Shown here: piece after piece, positions 26,906-35,616 of the stretch
Layout of the letters: each line of letters starts with the position of its first letter
Position numbering within the stretch: the stretch's first letter is position 1
Source of the DNA: Jeotgalibacillus sp. ET6
GTDB taxonomy: Bacteria; Bacillota; Bacilli; Bacillales; Jeotgalibacillaceae
Assembly (NCBI RefSeq): GCF_029667115.1
Contig: NZ_JARUIU010000002.1
Coordinates: forward strand, 434,001-498,000
Reading direction: 5' to 3'
Length of the DNA: 64,000 nucleotides
The notes under the pieces: generated by a model
Told to the model about the DNA's origin: nothing
Seen by the model: only the letters and a program-made list of their open reading frames with translations
Databases searched by the model: none
Made by a program: the position numbers and the translations under genes

Positions 26906-28180
26906 ATGAAAAAGATATGTGTAATAGGTTTAGGATATATTGGATTGCCGACATCCGTTATGTTTGCAAATAACGGTTTTGAAGTACACGGAGTAGACGT
27001 TAATGACTCTGTTATTGACAGTTTGTCAAAAGGGGAGGTTCACATCATTGAACCTGGCCTAAAGGAGTTATTGAATTCCGCTATTGAAAAACAGACATTT
27101 ACAGTGTCAAAAACACCAACACCAGCCGATATATATATTATTGCTGTTCCATCTCCAATTAATGAAAACAAAACAGCAAATCTTCGCTATGTAGAAGAAG
27201 CAACAAAGTCCATTGTACCCGTAGTTGAAAAAGGGAATTTAGTTATTCTGGAGTCCACTGTGCCGCCAAGAACGGTAGAAGACGTAATGATCCCTATTCT
27301 AAAAGAAACAGGTCTTGCTATTGGAGACGAACTTTACATCTCCCATTCACCTGAACGTGTCATCCCGGGTAAAGTTTTTACTGAGCTTGTAGAAAATGAC
27401 CGGATTGTTGGCGGGATTAATTCCGTTTCGTCTGATATGACTGTGGAATTATACGAAACATTCGTGAAAGGAAAAATCCATATTACGGATGCGACAACGG
27501 CTGAGCTGGTAAAAGTAATTGAAAACACTTATCGCGATATCAATATCGCATTTGCCAACGAACTGGCTAAAATCAGTGATCAAATTGGCGTTAATGTCTG
27601 GGAAGCCATAAACTTTGCAAATTTCCACCCTCGCGTAAATATCCATCTTCCAGGACCTGGAGTAGGTGGTCACTGTATAGCGGTAGATCCTTGGTTCCTC
27701 GTTGAAAAGCAGCCGGATCTTGCCAATATTATTCATCTTGCAAGAAATACAAATGATTCAATGCCTTCATATACAGCAGAACGGGCTAAATTAATTCTCG
27801 AAAGCAATGGCACACCTGAAGGAAAAGTAGCGGTGCTGGGACTCGCATTTAAAGCGAATATAGATGACATGCGTGAAAGCCCATCTATGGAGGTAATTAA
27901 ACATCTGAGAAGTCAGGGTGTCCGATTTACAGCATATGATCCTCATGCAAGCAAAATTGAATTTGCAGAACAAACCGGTTCATTTGAAGAAGCGGCAGCT
28001 GATGCGGATTTGCTTTTAATCTTGACGGATCACCAGGTATTTAAAGAACTGGATTTAAATGAAGTGAAGAAATTAGTTTCAAGTCCGGTCGTGTTTGATA
28101 CAAAAAACTGTATTGACCGTATTGAATGGGAACGAAATGAATTTAAAGTCTACAAACTGGGTGATTCTAAAAACAGTTAA
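26906..28180 (+). CDS. wecC: UDP-N-acetyl-D-mannosamine dehydrogenase (WecC family)
   Basis: 424 residues. NAD-binding GLGYIGLPTS at the start, a central domain, and the catalytic Cys in GVGGHCIAVDPWF (near residue 257); C-terminal UDP-binding domain with GLAFKANIDDMRESPS. It oxidises UDP-ManNAc to UDP-ManNAcA with two NAD+. Two consecutive ATGs follow AAGGAG; the second (seven-base spacing) is chosen. UDP-glucose dehydrogenases (TuaD) are related, but the sequence around PGVGGHCIAVDP fits the WecC branch. Members of this superfamily are known BY-kinase targets. Confidence 0.88.
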   Translation: MKKICVIGLGYIGLPTSVMFANNGFEVHGVDVNDSVIDSLSKGEVHIIEPGLKELLNSAIEKQTFTVSKTPTPADIYIIAVPSPINENKTANLRYVEEATKSIVPVVEKGNLVILESTVPPRTVEDVMIPILKETGLAIGDELYISHSPERVIPGKVFTELVENDRIVGGINSVSSDMTVELYETFVKGKIHITDATTAELVKVIENTYRDINIAFANELAKISDQIGVNVWEAINFANFHPRVNIHLPGPGVGGHCIAVDPWFLVEKQPDLANIIHLARNTNDSMPSYTAERAKLILESNGTPEGKVAVLGLAFKANIDDMRESPSMEVIKHLRSQGVRFTAYDPHASKIEFAEQTGSFEEAAADADLLLILTDHQVFKELDLNEVKKLVSSPVVFDTKNCIDRIEWERNEFKVYKLGDSKNS

Positions 28181-28223
28181 TGTTTTTCATGGCAGCGAAG
28201 ATCAAGAGAGGTAGGACAGTTCT

Positions 28224-28958
28224 ATGACTTCAAAAGAAAGTATATTAGGTGTAAAGGTAACTGCTTTGCCCATTGAAACACTATTAAAGGATATTGAAAA
28301 GCGAATCCAAAGCAGAGACAAAGGTAGAATCGTTGCGATAAACCCTGAAAAAATTATGATGGCGCAAAAGGACGAGAAACTTGCTGCACTGCTTAACCAA
28401 TCAGCTTATCAAATCCCTGATGGTGTCGGTGTGTCCATTGCATCAAAATTGCTTAAAGGCTCGATCAGATGGCGCATTACAGGAGTAGGCATGATGGAAA
28501 ATCTTCTCCAGCTATCCAACGAGAAAAATTACAGGGTCTTTTTCTATGGGGCTAAAGAAGAAACTGTAGTCAAAGCCATTGAAAAAATTAAGGGAAAATA
28601 TCCTAACCTGCAAGTTGCCGGCTATATTAACGGCTACGAAAAAAATGAAGAAGTGATTGTCAGCAGAATCAATGAGGCAAAGCCTGATATTGTATTTGTT
28701 GCCCTGGGAAGTCCTAGACAGGAACGATTTATTGATGGAAACATGCAAAGGATGTCTGCAGCCATTTATCAAGGAGTAGGGGGAAGCTTTGATGTATTCA
28801 GCGGCAATGTTAAAAGAGCGCCATACGTATTCAGGAAATTTGGTCTGGAATGGCTGTACCGCCTGCTAAGTCAGCCATCGAGACTTAAACGTCAGCTCGC
28901 TCTTCCCCAATTTTTATTACTCGTACTCAAAGAAAAGTTCCAAAAAGGGACGCGGTAA
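28224..28958 (+). CDS. tagA: WecG/TagA/CpsF-family glycosyltransferase
   Basis: 244 residues. Diagnostic motifs are INPEKIMMAQKD, IPDGVGVSIASK (the conserved Asp is the proposed base), GAKEETV and ALGSPRQERFI. TagA adds ManNAc to the TagO product GlcNAc-PP-undecaprenol, building the linkage unit of wall teichoic acids; WecG adds ManNAcA. With a UDP-ManNAc dehydrogenase directly upstream, the WecG reaction (ManNAcA transfer) is a real alternative. One base separates its stop from the next gene. Confidence 0.88.
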   Translation: MTSKESILGVKVTALPIETLLKDIEKRIQSRDKGRIVAINPEKIMMAQKDEKLAALLNQSAYQIPDGVGVSIASKLLKGSIRWRITGVGMMENLLQLSNEKNYRVFFYGAKEETVVKAIEKIKGKYPNLQVAGYINGYEKNEEVIVSRINEAKPDIVFVALGSPRQERFIDGNMQRMSAAIYQGVGGSFDVFSGNVKRAPYVFRKFGLEWLYRLLSQPSRLKRQLALPQFLLLVLKEKFQKGTR

Positions 28959-28959
28959 T

Positions 28960-30060
28960 ATGAAAATTCTGCATGTAATAAGCGGTGGTGAAACAGGAGG
29001 ATCTAAAAATCATCTTTTATCCCTTTTTAAGGGTGAGCGTTCTCATGAGATGATGCTTCTTGTTTTCCAAAAAGGCAAGCTTTATGACGAAGCCCTTAAA
29101 GAAGGAATAAACGTTGAATTAATGGAGCAAAAAAGCAGGTATGATCTTTCTTTTTTGAAAAAGTTTAGGACCTATATACAGTCAAATCATTTTGACATTG
29201 TTCACAGCCATGGAGCCAGAGCCAATCTATTCGTGCGATTAATAAAGAACAGGCTGCATGCTCAATGGGCTGTGACCGTTCATAGTGATCCCGATCTGGA
29301 TTTTATGCATAATAAAAAAATGAGCACCCTATTTTCAGCTCTAAATAAATGGTCACTGGCTAAAACGGATAAAATTTTTGCTGTTTCTGATCGATTTAAA
29401 AGTATGTTGAAAAATTATGGTATTCCTGACAACAAAATTGTGTCCATTTACAATGGCATTTCGTTTGATCGGGAGAAAATAAGGGGAGACAGAACGAACT
29501 TATCCTTATCCGAAGATGATTTTACAGCTGCGATTGTTGCCCGTCTTCATCCTGTAAAAGGTCATTCTGTCCTTTTTAAAGCGATAGCTTCCATTAAAGA
29601 CAAAATAGATCTGACTGTTCTTATTGTAGGTGAAGGCGATTTAAAAAACACATTACTGAATGAAGCCAAAAGCTTAAATATTGAGAAGAATCTTCGCTTT
29701 TTGGGATTTAGATCGGATATTGATGAATTATTATCTTTATCAGATGTCTCCTTATTGACTTCAAAAAGTGAAAGCTTTCCGTTAGTTTTGCTTGAATCTG
29801 CCCGGGAAGAAACGCCCGTAATTACTACTGATGTAGGCGGAGTGCGCTCATTAATCCCCGACCCTTCCTATGGATGGGTGGTAGCCATTGATGACCATGC
29901 GCAGTTGGCAAGTGCATTAATGGAAGCATATAGCTTGAAGAAAAGTGGAGAATTGACTGAAAAAGGAAAAAAACTAAGAAACCATGCAGAAAATAATTTT
30001 TCCCTTCGCCATCTGCAGGATTCGCTTTTAAAAGAATATAAAAAAATGTTGAATAAATGA
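28960..30060 (+). CDS. GT4-family glycosyltransferase
   Basis: 366 residues with the GT-B fold. N-terminal GGETGGSKNHLL, central FAAxVARLHPVKGH-type motif (here AAIVARLHPVKGH) and C-terminal ESFPLVLLESAREETPVITTDVGG. It likely adds the next sugar of the polymer at the cytoplasmic face. Translational coupling to tagA (one-base gap; the ribosome site AAAAGGG lies inside tagA). Confidence 0.88.
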   Translation: MKILHVISGGETGGSKNHLLSLFKGERSHEMMLLVFQKGKLYDEALKEGINVELMEQKSRYDLSFLKKFRTYIQSNHFDIVHSHGARANLFVRLIKNRLHAQWAVTVHSDPDLDFMHNKKMSTLFSALNKWSLAKTDKIFAVSDRFKSMLKNYGIPDNKIVSIYNGISFDREKIRGDRTNLSLSEDDFTAAIVARLHPVKGHSVLFKAIASIKDKIDLTVLIVGEGDLKNTLLNEAKSLNIEKNLRFLGFRSDIDELLSLSDVSLLTSKSESFPLVLLESAREETPVITTDVGGVRSLIPDPSYGWVVAIDDHAQLASALMEAYSLKKSGELTEKGKKLRNHAENNFSLRHLQDSLLKEYKKMLNK

Positions 30061-30140
30061 AACTTCTCTGCCCGTTATGCGTCTATATTTAAGGCAGTAC
30101 AACTAACAGCCAAAGATTTTGTTTTATTTTCTTCTATTGA

Positions 30141-30149
30141 TGGTATAAT
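30141..30149 (+). promoter_or_regulatory. Extended -10 promoter of tagO
   Basis: TGGTATAAT, preceded by TCTATTGA. The 17-base string ending in this -10 also occurs upstream of degS (35421-35437). Confidence 0.5.
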
Positions 30150-30221
30150 GTACTATGGATTATGTGATTAGAAAAATTTAACTGAAAAAAGAATGCATAT
30201 GGGTAGTTAAGGAGGTAAGGC

Positions 30222-31265
30222 ATGTTATATGTAGGTATAGTCATGGCTTTGGTTTTATCGATTATTTTAACTCCATTAGTAAAGAAGTTTGCAATTGCTA
30301 TTGGCGCTACCGATACCCCGGATGCCAGAAAAGTTCATAAAAAAATCATGCCTCGTATGGGAGGCTTGGCAATATTCTTCAGCTTTATTATTGCTCTTAT
30401 TGTTACACAGCCTGCTGGTCAATATACATGGCCAATCGTTGTAGGAGCCAGTATCATCATTTTAACTGGAGCACTTGATGACCGCTTTCAGCTTTCTCCA
30501 AAGCTCAAAGTATTGGGACAAGTTATTGCTGCTCTCACAGTAATATTGTGGGGAGGAGTACAAGTAGAATTCATTAACCTCCCATTTGGAGGAAGACTGG
30601 AATTTGGCTACCTGGCTATTCCACTCACGCTTCTCTGGATTATTGGGATTACAAATGCCATTAATCTGATTGATGGTCTGGATGGACTTGCGGCAGGAGT
30701 TTCATCAATCGCCCTAATTACCATTTCCGGAATGGCCATCATCATGGGTGACACGTACGTAGCAATGATTGGAGCTATTTTAGCTGCAAGCACTATCGGA
30801 TTTTTAGTGTACAATTTTCATCCCGCAAAGATTTTTATGGGAGACACAGGGTCGCTATTCCTGGGCTTTATGATTTCAGTTTTGGCCCTTCTCGGATTTA
30901 AGAATATTACAGTGATATCCCTTCTAGTTCCAATTTTAATTTTAGGTGTACCAATTTCTGATACATTCTTTGCAATCATCAGAAGAATTGTGAATAAAAA
31001 ACCTATTTCTGCACCAGATAAATCACATTTACACCATTGCTTGTTAAATGCTGGTTTTTCTCATAAGGAAACGGTCTTAATTATTTACGGAATTGCCACG
31101 ATGTTCAGTATGTCGGCGTTCATTTTCTCCCAGTCCACACTGTGGGGGGCGATACTGGTGATTGCTGTCGTTCTGGTGGCAATTGGTTTGATCGTGGAAA
31201 GTATTGGTTTATTAGGAAAAGAACAAAAACCATTTTTAAACTTTGTCCGCACGAGAGGAAAGTAA
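30222..31265 (+). CDS. tagO: Undecaprenyl-phosphate GlcNAc-1-phosphate transferase
   Basis: 347 residues, about eleven transmembrane helices. Family motifs: KVHKKIMPRMGG, GALDDRFQLSP, NAINLIDGLDGLAAG, KIFMGDTGSLFLG and the His-rich SHLHHCLL. It starts the wall teichoic acid and secondary-polymer pathways by making GlcNAc-PP-undecaprenol. SD AAGGAGG. Location next to the LCP gene, yvyE and degS matches B. subtilis. Confidence 0.95.
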   Translation: MLYVGIVMALVLSIILTPLVKKFAIAIGATDTPDARKVHKKIMPRMGGLAIFFSFIIALIVTQPAGQYTWPIVVGASIIILTGALDDRFQLSPKLKVLGQVIAALTVILWGGVQVEFINLPFGGRLEFGYLAIPLTLLWIIGITNAINLIDGLDGLAAGVSSIALITISGMAIIMGDTYVAMIGAILAASTIGFLVYNFHPAKIFMGDTGSLFLGFMISVLALLGFKNITVISLLVPILILGVPISDTFFAIIRRIVNKKPISAPDKSHLHHCLLNAGFSHKETVLIIYGIATMFSMSAFIFSQSTLWGAILVIAVVLVAIGLIVESIGLLGKEQKPFLNFVRTRGK

Positions 31266-31290
31266 ATACAGTTTAAGAGAGTATCATTTT

Positions 31291-31331
31291 TAACTGGGTA
31301 AAAGCCATTGTGGTTTTTATCCAGTTTTTTT
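31291..31331 (+). terminator. Terminator of tagO
   Basis: Stem AACTGGGTAAAA / TTTTATCCAGTT then T6. Confidence 0.7.
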
Positions 31332-31403
31332 GTAAAGATTTTATTTTATTAACATTATATTCTAAAAACATAGAAAAATGTTCGTAACTACTATATAATT
31401 TTA

Positions 31404-31440
31404 GTGTAATCCTATCGTAATCTGTCGATTACACTATACT
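31404..31440 (+). promoter_or_regulatory. Inverted repeat adjoining the -10 of the PPC-CWB2 gene
   Basis: Perfect 8-base arms GTGTAATC and GATTACAC (15-base gap) end directly at a -10-like TATACT at 31435. The arms cover the region where polymerase or a repressor would bind. The arrangement suggests an operator; the regulator is unknown. Confidence 0.4.
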
Positions 31441-31464
31441 TTATGAGCGGGGAGAAGTGAAAAA

Positions 31465-32853
31465 ATGAAAAGCAAGTGGGGCCTGGTAACATCATTGGCA
31501 CTGGCAGGAAGTCTAGTTGTTAGTCAATCAGCTTTTGCAAATGGGGACAGCACGGATCAGGAGAGAGCAGAACCAAGAATGAATAAGATGGAAGCAGGTT
31601 CAATGTCAGAAACTGAACCTAATAATTCGGTTGATCAAGCAAATCTGATCGAAGAAAACAGCTTCGTAACTGGGCATCTTCCAGCAGACGACACGGACTA
31701 CTTTACGTTTGAAGTAACAGGCGATGAAGCAGCATACTTTGTCAGCACTGCATACCCAAACGCTGATACTTCGGACATGGCACTTAAACTAGAACTTTAT
31801 AATTCGGATAAAGGTGAAGTAGTTCCTGATGAAGAATACGGAGACGACACAGGCTTCTATGATCTTGTGACTGAACTTGAACCTGGAACATACTATCTTA
31901 ATATTACTGATGAAAACAACTCAGGAGAAGAGGAAGGCTATTTCTTAGAGACTAGCGTATTTACCGACGAGCCTACTATTGATAGACTTTCTGGTAAAGA
32001 CCGCTATGCAACTGCAGTTGAAATTGCAAAAGCAGGCTGGTTTGAAGGAGACACATCAGAACTTGTTCTTGCAACAGGAACCGATTTCCCTGATGCACTT
32101 GCTGCTTCACCACTTGCCTATCATTTGGAAGCTCCTATTCTATTAACAAGAAACAACTCTATTCCAGATGTTGTTGAAGAAGCAATTGAATATTTTGATC
32201 CTGATCACATTACAATCGTTGGAGGATCTTATGCTGTTTCTGATGGTGTTCAAAGCTATCTGGAAGATACAATGGGAATTGAAACAACACGTATTTCCGG
32301 TAAAGACCGCTATGAAACTGCCGCTTTAATTGCAGACGAATTACCAGGGAAAGAGACTGCTTATGTTGTAAACGGAAGCAACTACCCGGATGCTCTATCT
32401 ATCGCATCTTATGCTGCATACATGGAGAGCCCAATTTTGCTATCAAGAAAGAATTCTCTTCCATCTCCAACAGCTGATATAGTAGGAGATTACAATGACA
32501 GCTGGATTATTGGCGGTAAAGGCGTCGTTTCGACAGATGTATACAGAGAACTTCCTAACCCTAAACGTATCGGCGGTAAAGACCGTTATGAAACTTCTGT
32601 ACAGGTTGTAAAGCAGTTGAAAATGGATGCAAGCTATGCCAGCCTTGCAACTGGCCAGAACTTCGCGGATGCCCTAACAGGATCTGTACTTTCAGCTCAA
32701 TTTGGCGAGCCTGTACTTTTAACGAAAAAGAACAGCCTTCCTGCTTCAGTGAAGAACCTATTTACTGACCGTGGTACATTCTATTACACAATTTATGGTG
32801 GTACAGGTGTAATTAGTGAGAATGTAGTAGAAGAGCTTAAGTCGATTAATTAA
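31465..32853 (+). CDS. Secreted PPC-domain protein with CWB2(x3)
   Basis: 462 residues. Signal peptide (to about 26, SAFA), an acidic pre-peptidase C-terminal-like (PPC) beta domain at about 48-165 (ETEPNNSVDQAN...DTDYFTFEV), then three CWB2 repeats (about 170-462) with near-consensus LSGKDRYATA, ISGKDRYETA and IGGKDRYETS. No catalytic domain, so a structural surface protein or ligand-binding role is more likely. The strong start and consensus repeats suggest high expression. Confidence 0.88.
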   Translation: MKSKWGLVTSLALAGSLVVSQSAFANGDSTDQERAEPRMNKMEAGSMSETEPNNSVDQANLIEENSFVTGHLPADDTDYFTFEVTGDEAAYFVSTAYPNADTSDMALKLELYNSDKGEVVPDEEYGDDTGFYDLVTELEPGTYYLNITDENNSGEEEGYFLETSVFTDEPTIDRLSGKDRYATAVEIAKAGWFEGDTSELVLATGTDFPDALAASPLAYHLEAPILLTRNNSIPDVVEEAIEYFDPDHITIVGGSYAVSDGVQSYLEDTMGIETTRISGKDRYETAALIADELPGKETAYVVNGSNYPDALSIASYAAYMESPILLSRKNSLPSPTADIVGDYNDSWIIGGKGVVSTDVYRELPNPKRIGGKDRYETSVQVVKQLKMDASYASLATGQNFADALTGSVLSAQFGEPVLLTKKNSLPASVKNLFTDRGTFYYTIYGGTGVISENVVEELKSIN

Positions 32854-32910
32854 GTTATCGTGATTGTTGAATAGATACCAGTTAGTACCAAAGCTGAATA
32901 AGGAAATGAG

Positions 32911-33340
32911 AACAGAGCCTGAGACAAGTGTGTCTCAGGCTCTGTTCTCTGGTTCACCTTATATGAACGAAATATACGGTCTCAGTTTTGAATTTTTTCG
33001 GTTTTGTGATAACTTCTTTTGATTTGTTTACCCATAAGTCTATTAGCTTCAGCCCAATGCTCTCATCAGGTTTACAGCTTAATTTACTTTTATTCACTTT
33101 CACTGGAAAGAGAAAAAGGCTGAGACAAAATTGTCTCAGCCTTTTTGACCGGTTCACTGAGCTTCATGCGGACGATTTCCGCAGGGACGGCGCTGAGCCT
33201 TTTCAGGGCGTTGCCCTGTAAAGGCTCAGCTTGCCGTCATATCCTGCAGGAGTCACCACCTTCCGCTACGCTCACCTCTTACTATTTATATATACAATCT
33301 CGTTTTTTAAACTTTTTCGAGTTTTGTCCCGACCTCTTTA
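32911..33340 (-). repeat. Dispersed intergenic repeat, copy D, with a separate 36-base palindrome
   Basis: At 32911-32946 a perfect palindrome (arms AACAGAGCCTGAGACA) resembles the repeat terminus alone and follows the PPC-CWB2 gene. The full copy runs 33114-33340: hairpin (AAAAAGGCTGAGACA / TGTCTCAGCCTTTTT), GACCGGTTCACTGAGCTTC, CCGCAGGGACGGCGCTGAG, a second hairpin with GCCTTTTCAGGGC, GCCGTCATATCCTGCAGGAG, and ending GAGTTTTGTCCCGACCTC. It is the longest copy and defines the family. Stretch 32854-33383 has no supported gene; an open frame across it is repeat sequence. Confidence 0.8.
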
Positions 33341-33383
33341 AGAGTAGATTAGGGGGTAAATCTGATATACATTGTTCACCAGT

Positions 33384-34454
33384 TTACCAATTTGAATTTG
33401 ATTCTGTTTCGATGTCTTCTTGTTGTGATTCTGGTTCATATGGCTCTTCGTTATTGAAATGGTTAGATGCAAGAAGCGGCATATCTAAATGCTCCCGCAG
33501 TTCAGCCTTGATACTTTCTAAATCTTCTTCATAGGGTTCGTAGTAATAGACACCGTTATACATTACGCCTTCTCCTTGAAGAGTTTTCATATCCACATTC
33601 AGGTCGGAGTTAGCTGCGTATGCCATAAACGATTTCATATCGTCAAATCGCATATTTGTCTTCATATTGTCACCGATCGCTTCAATTACATTCGCATATT
33701 TATTAATGGATCCAATGGAAGTAGTTTTATCCAGTATTGCTTCCATTACCTCAAGCTGACGTCCTCCACGAGCCACATCACTGTCATAGGAACGTGTTCG
33801 TGAAAAAGCCAATGCTTCTTCACCGTTTAACACCTGGCGTCCTTCTTTCAATTCAATCGCATCATAGCTATCCTCAGAATCCATTTCTGTCATATCAAAA
33901 GGTACATCTACTTCCACACCATTCAACGCCTCTACCACATCCATAAAAGCATAAAAGTTCATTCGAACATAATAATCAACCGGTACTTCCAGCAAGCCCT
34001 CCACTGCATTCATTGATGCATTTGGACCACCATAGGCATGAGCGTGGTTTATTTTGTCCTCCTGCTGCGTTTCAGGTATATACGTAAGTGTGTCACGCGG
34101 GATGCTTACGAGTTTGACTGTTTTATCTTTATTATTGAGAGTGGCAAGAATCATCGCATCTGTACGGGTATTTCCCCCTTCAAATCCGGCTGATCCTGTT
34201 CTTTTTTCACTTTCATCAATGCCCAGGAATAAGATGGAGACATTATCAGTTGCCGGATCCACCATTTCTTCCCGCATGTCGGACTGCGCACGGCCTTCAA
34301 GTTCCTGGTATGACCCGTCAGCAGCATTTTTTGCTTTAAAATATAAATATCCGCTATAGCCAATTGCTGAAAAAGCCAATAGCATAATCGGCAGAAGAAT
34401 CATGATGACACGTTTCTTCAATTTTCTTTTCTTTTTATACGTTTTTCTATCCAT
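33384..34454 (-). CDS. tagV: LytR-CpsA-Psr (LCP) family wall-polymer ligase
   Basis: 356 residues. Basic cytoplasmic start, one membrane helix (about 14-34), then the extracellular LCP domain (about 70-300): ILFLGIDESE, NTRTDAMILATL, SIPRDTLTYIP, KINHAHAYGG and ALAFSRTRSYDSDVARGGRQ carry the conserved Asp and Arg residues that bind the pyrophosphate. These enzymes transfer teichoic acid or capsule from undecaprenyl pyrophosphate to peptidoglycan. Position between tagO and yvyE is that of B. subtilis tagV (yvhJ). The C-terminal tail is Glu/Ser-rich. Confidence 0.92.
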   Translation of the reverse strand: MDRKTYKKKRKLKKRVIMILLPIMLLAFSAIGYSGYLYFKAKNAADGSYQELEGRAQSDMREEMVDPATDNVSILFLGIDESEKRTGSAGFEGGNTRTDAMILATLNNKDKTVKLVSIPRDTLTYIPETQQEDKINHAHAYGGPNASMNAVEGLLEVPVDYYVRMNFYAFMDVVEALNGVEVDVPFDMTEMDSEDSYDAIELKEGRQVLNGEEALAFSRTRSYDSDVARGGRQLEVMEAILDKTTSIGSINKYANVIEAIGDNMKTNMRFDDMKSFMAYAANSDLNVDMKTLQGEGVMYNGVYYYEPYEEDLESIKAELREHLDMPLLASNHFNNEEPYEPESQQEDIETESNSNW

Positions 34455-34634
34455 TGTGTGTAATGGCTCCTTTGATGGTTAATTTATTGTTTAAACCTAA
34501 GGGCAGCGCAATACGTTCTATTATTGTAAGAAACACTACTAGTCAAGAGATTTGCTTTTAACAGCCCAAACTCTATTCTACTCTTTTTCCGCTTTTCAGT
34601 AAAATGAAACTTTCGTTACAGTTTAATTGCGGTT

Positions 34635-35276
34635 TTACTTGCTGCCAATGCTTTCCTCTACATACAATTGTGTCCCAACTTCTATCTTTGATTGGCCATT
34701 TGTTAAATTCGTCATCCATTCTTTAAAGTCCTCGATTGTATCTTCTTCTACATGAGTCTCTATGACAACGTCTTCTAAATAATGGATGTCATGCAGCCGA
34801 TAAGAAGAGGCGCGGATTTCATTTTCTATTTTGCCAAGCCACGTATAGTCAATAGTGGTGCTGACAAGAGAATGAAGTGTCCGCTCTACGATCCCTGCTG
34901 CATTTATTCCTTCTGTTACAGAACGGCCGTATGCTCTGATGAGGCCGCCGCCACCCAGCTTAATACCGCCAAAGTAGCGGGTCACGACAACAACCGTGTC
35001 TTTAAGATCCCGTTTTTTTAACACTTCAAGCATAGGGACTCCGGCTGTGCCGGATGGCTCTCCGTCATCATTCGCTTTTTGTATGAGATTGTGTTCCCCG
35101 ATCATATATGCCGAACAATTATGATTAGCGGAAGGGTGCTTGCGCTTAATTTCCTGAATAAAGGTATGCGCTTCTTCCTCTGATTCCACTCTTTGTACAG
35201 AAGTTATAAACCGGGATTTTTCAATAATAATTTCATTTTCTCCTTTTTTGGCAATCGTACGATATTTTTTCAACAT
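34635..35276 (-). CDS. yvyE: YvyE/IMPACT (UPF0029) family protein
   Basis: 213 residues. N-terminal IMPACT domain (about 1-120) with the diagnostic NHNCSAYMIG and DGEPSGTAGVPMLEVLK motifs and RYFGGIKLGGGGLIRAYG; C-terminal DUF1949 region. Family members bind RNA or influence translation (YigZ/IMPACT); the specific role in Bacillus is unclear. The ATG at 35276 has AAGGAG ten bases upstream. Divergent from degS. Confidence 0.93.
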   Translation of the reverse strand: MLKKYRTIAKKGENEIIIEKSRFITSVQRVESEEEAHTFIQEIKRKHPSANHNCSAYMIGEHNLIQKANDDGEPSGTAGVPMLEVLKKRDLKDTVVVVTRYFGGIKLGGGGLIRAYGRSVTEGINAAGIVERTLHSLVSTTIDYTWLGKIENEIRASSYRLHDIHYLEDVVIETHVEEDTIEDFKEWMTNLTNGQSKIEVGTQLYVEESIGSK

Positions 35277-35428
35277 ATATATGGCACTCCTTTTTCAGTT
35301 TCGCTCGTTATGTTACACCATTATAACAATAAACGAGGATTTTCGTCATAACCCTGTAAACTGAAAAGAAGGTGAAATGTCATATGCGTCAATTGTAATG
35401 ATACTTTAATATCGCGACATTCTATTGA

Positions 35429-35437
35429 TGGTATAAT
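35429..35437 (+). promoter_or_regulatory. Extended -10 promoter of degSU
   Basis: TGGTATAAT about 180 bases ahead of degS; the long leader to 35616 shows no gene and no clear terminator. The preceding TCTATTGA is shared with the tagO promoter. Confidence 0.45.
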
Positions 35438-35616
35438 AGACTAGGTTCAGGTTTGTGTAGATACTTAGGAAATTACTATTCTGAAAAAGTAAATACACCG
35501 ATGAATTCCGACATTTACTGCGTCAAAAACATATACTGAGGAACACTTTCTTTTTTCCTTGATAAACAGTATAATTTTTTACAAAGACACTATGTAAATA
35601 GGAAGGAGTCTGAATT

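Noticed and set aside
33145-33534. 129-codon plus-strand frame downstream of the PPC-CWB2 gene
   Set aside because: It consists of the dispersed repeat (copy D) and then the antisense of the LCP gene; such frames are often annotated as hypothetical proteins but are repeat sequence.
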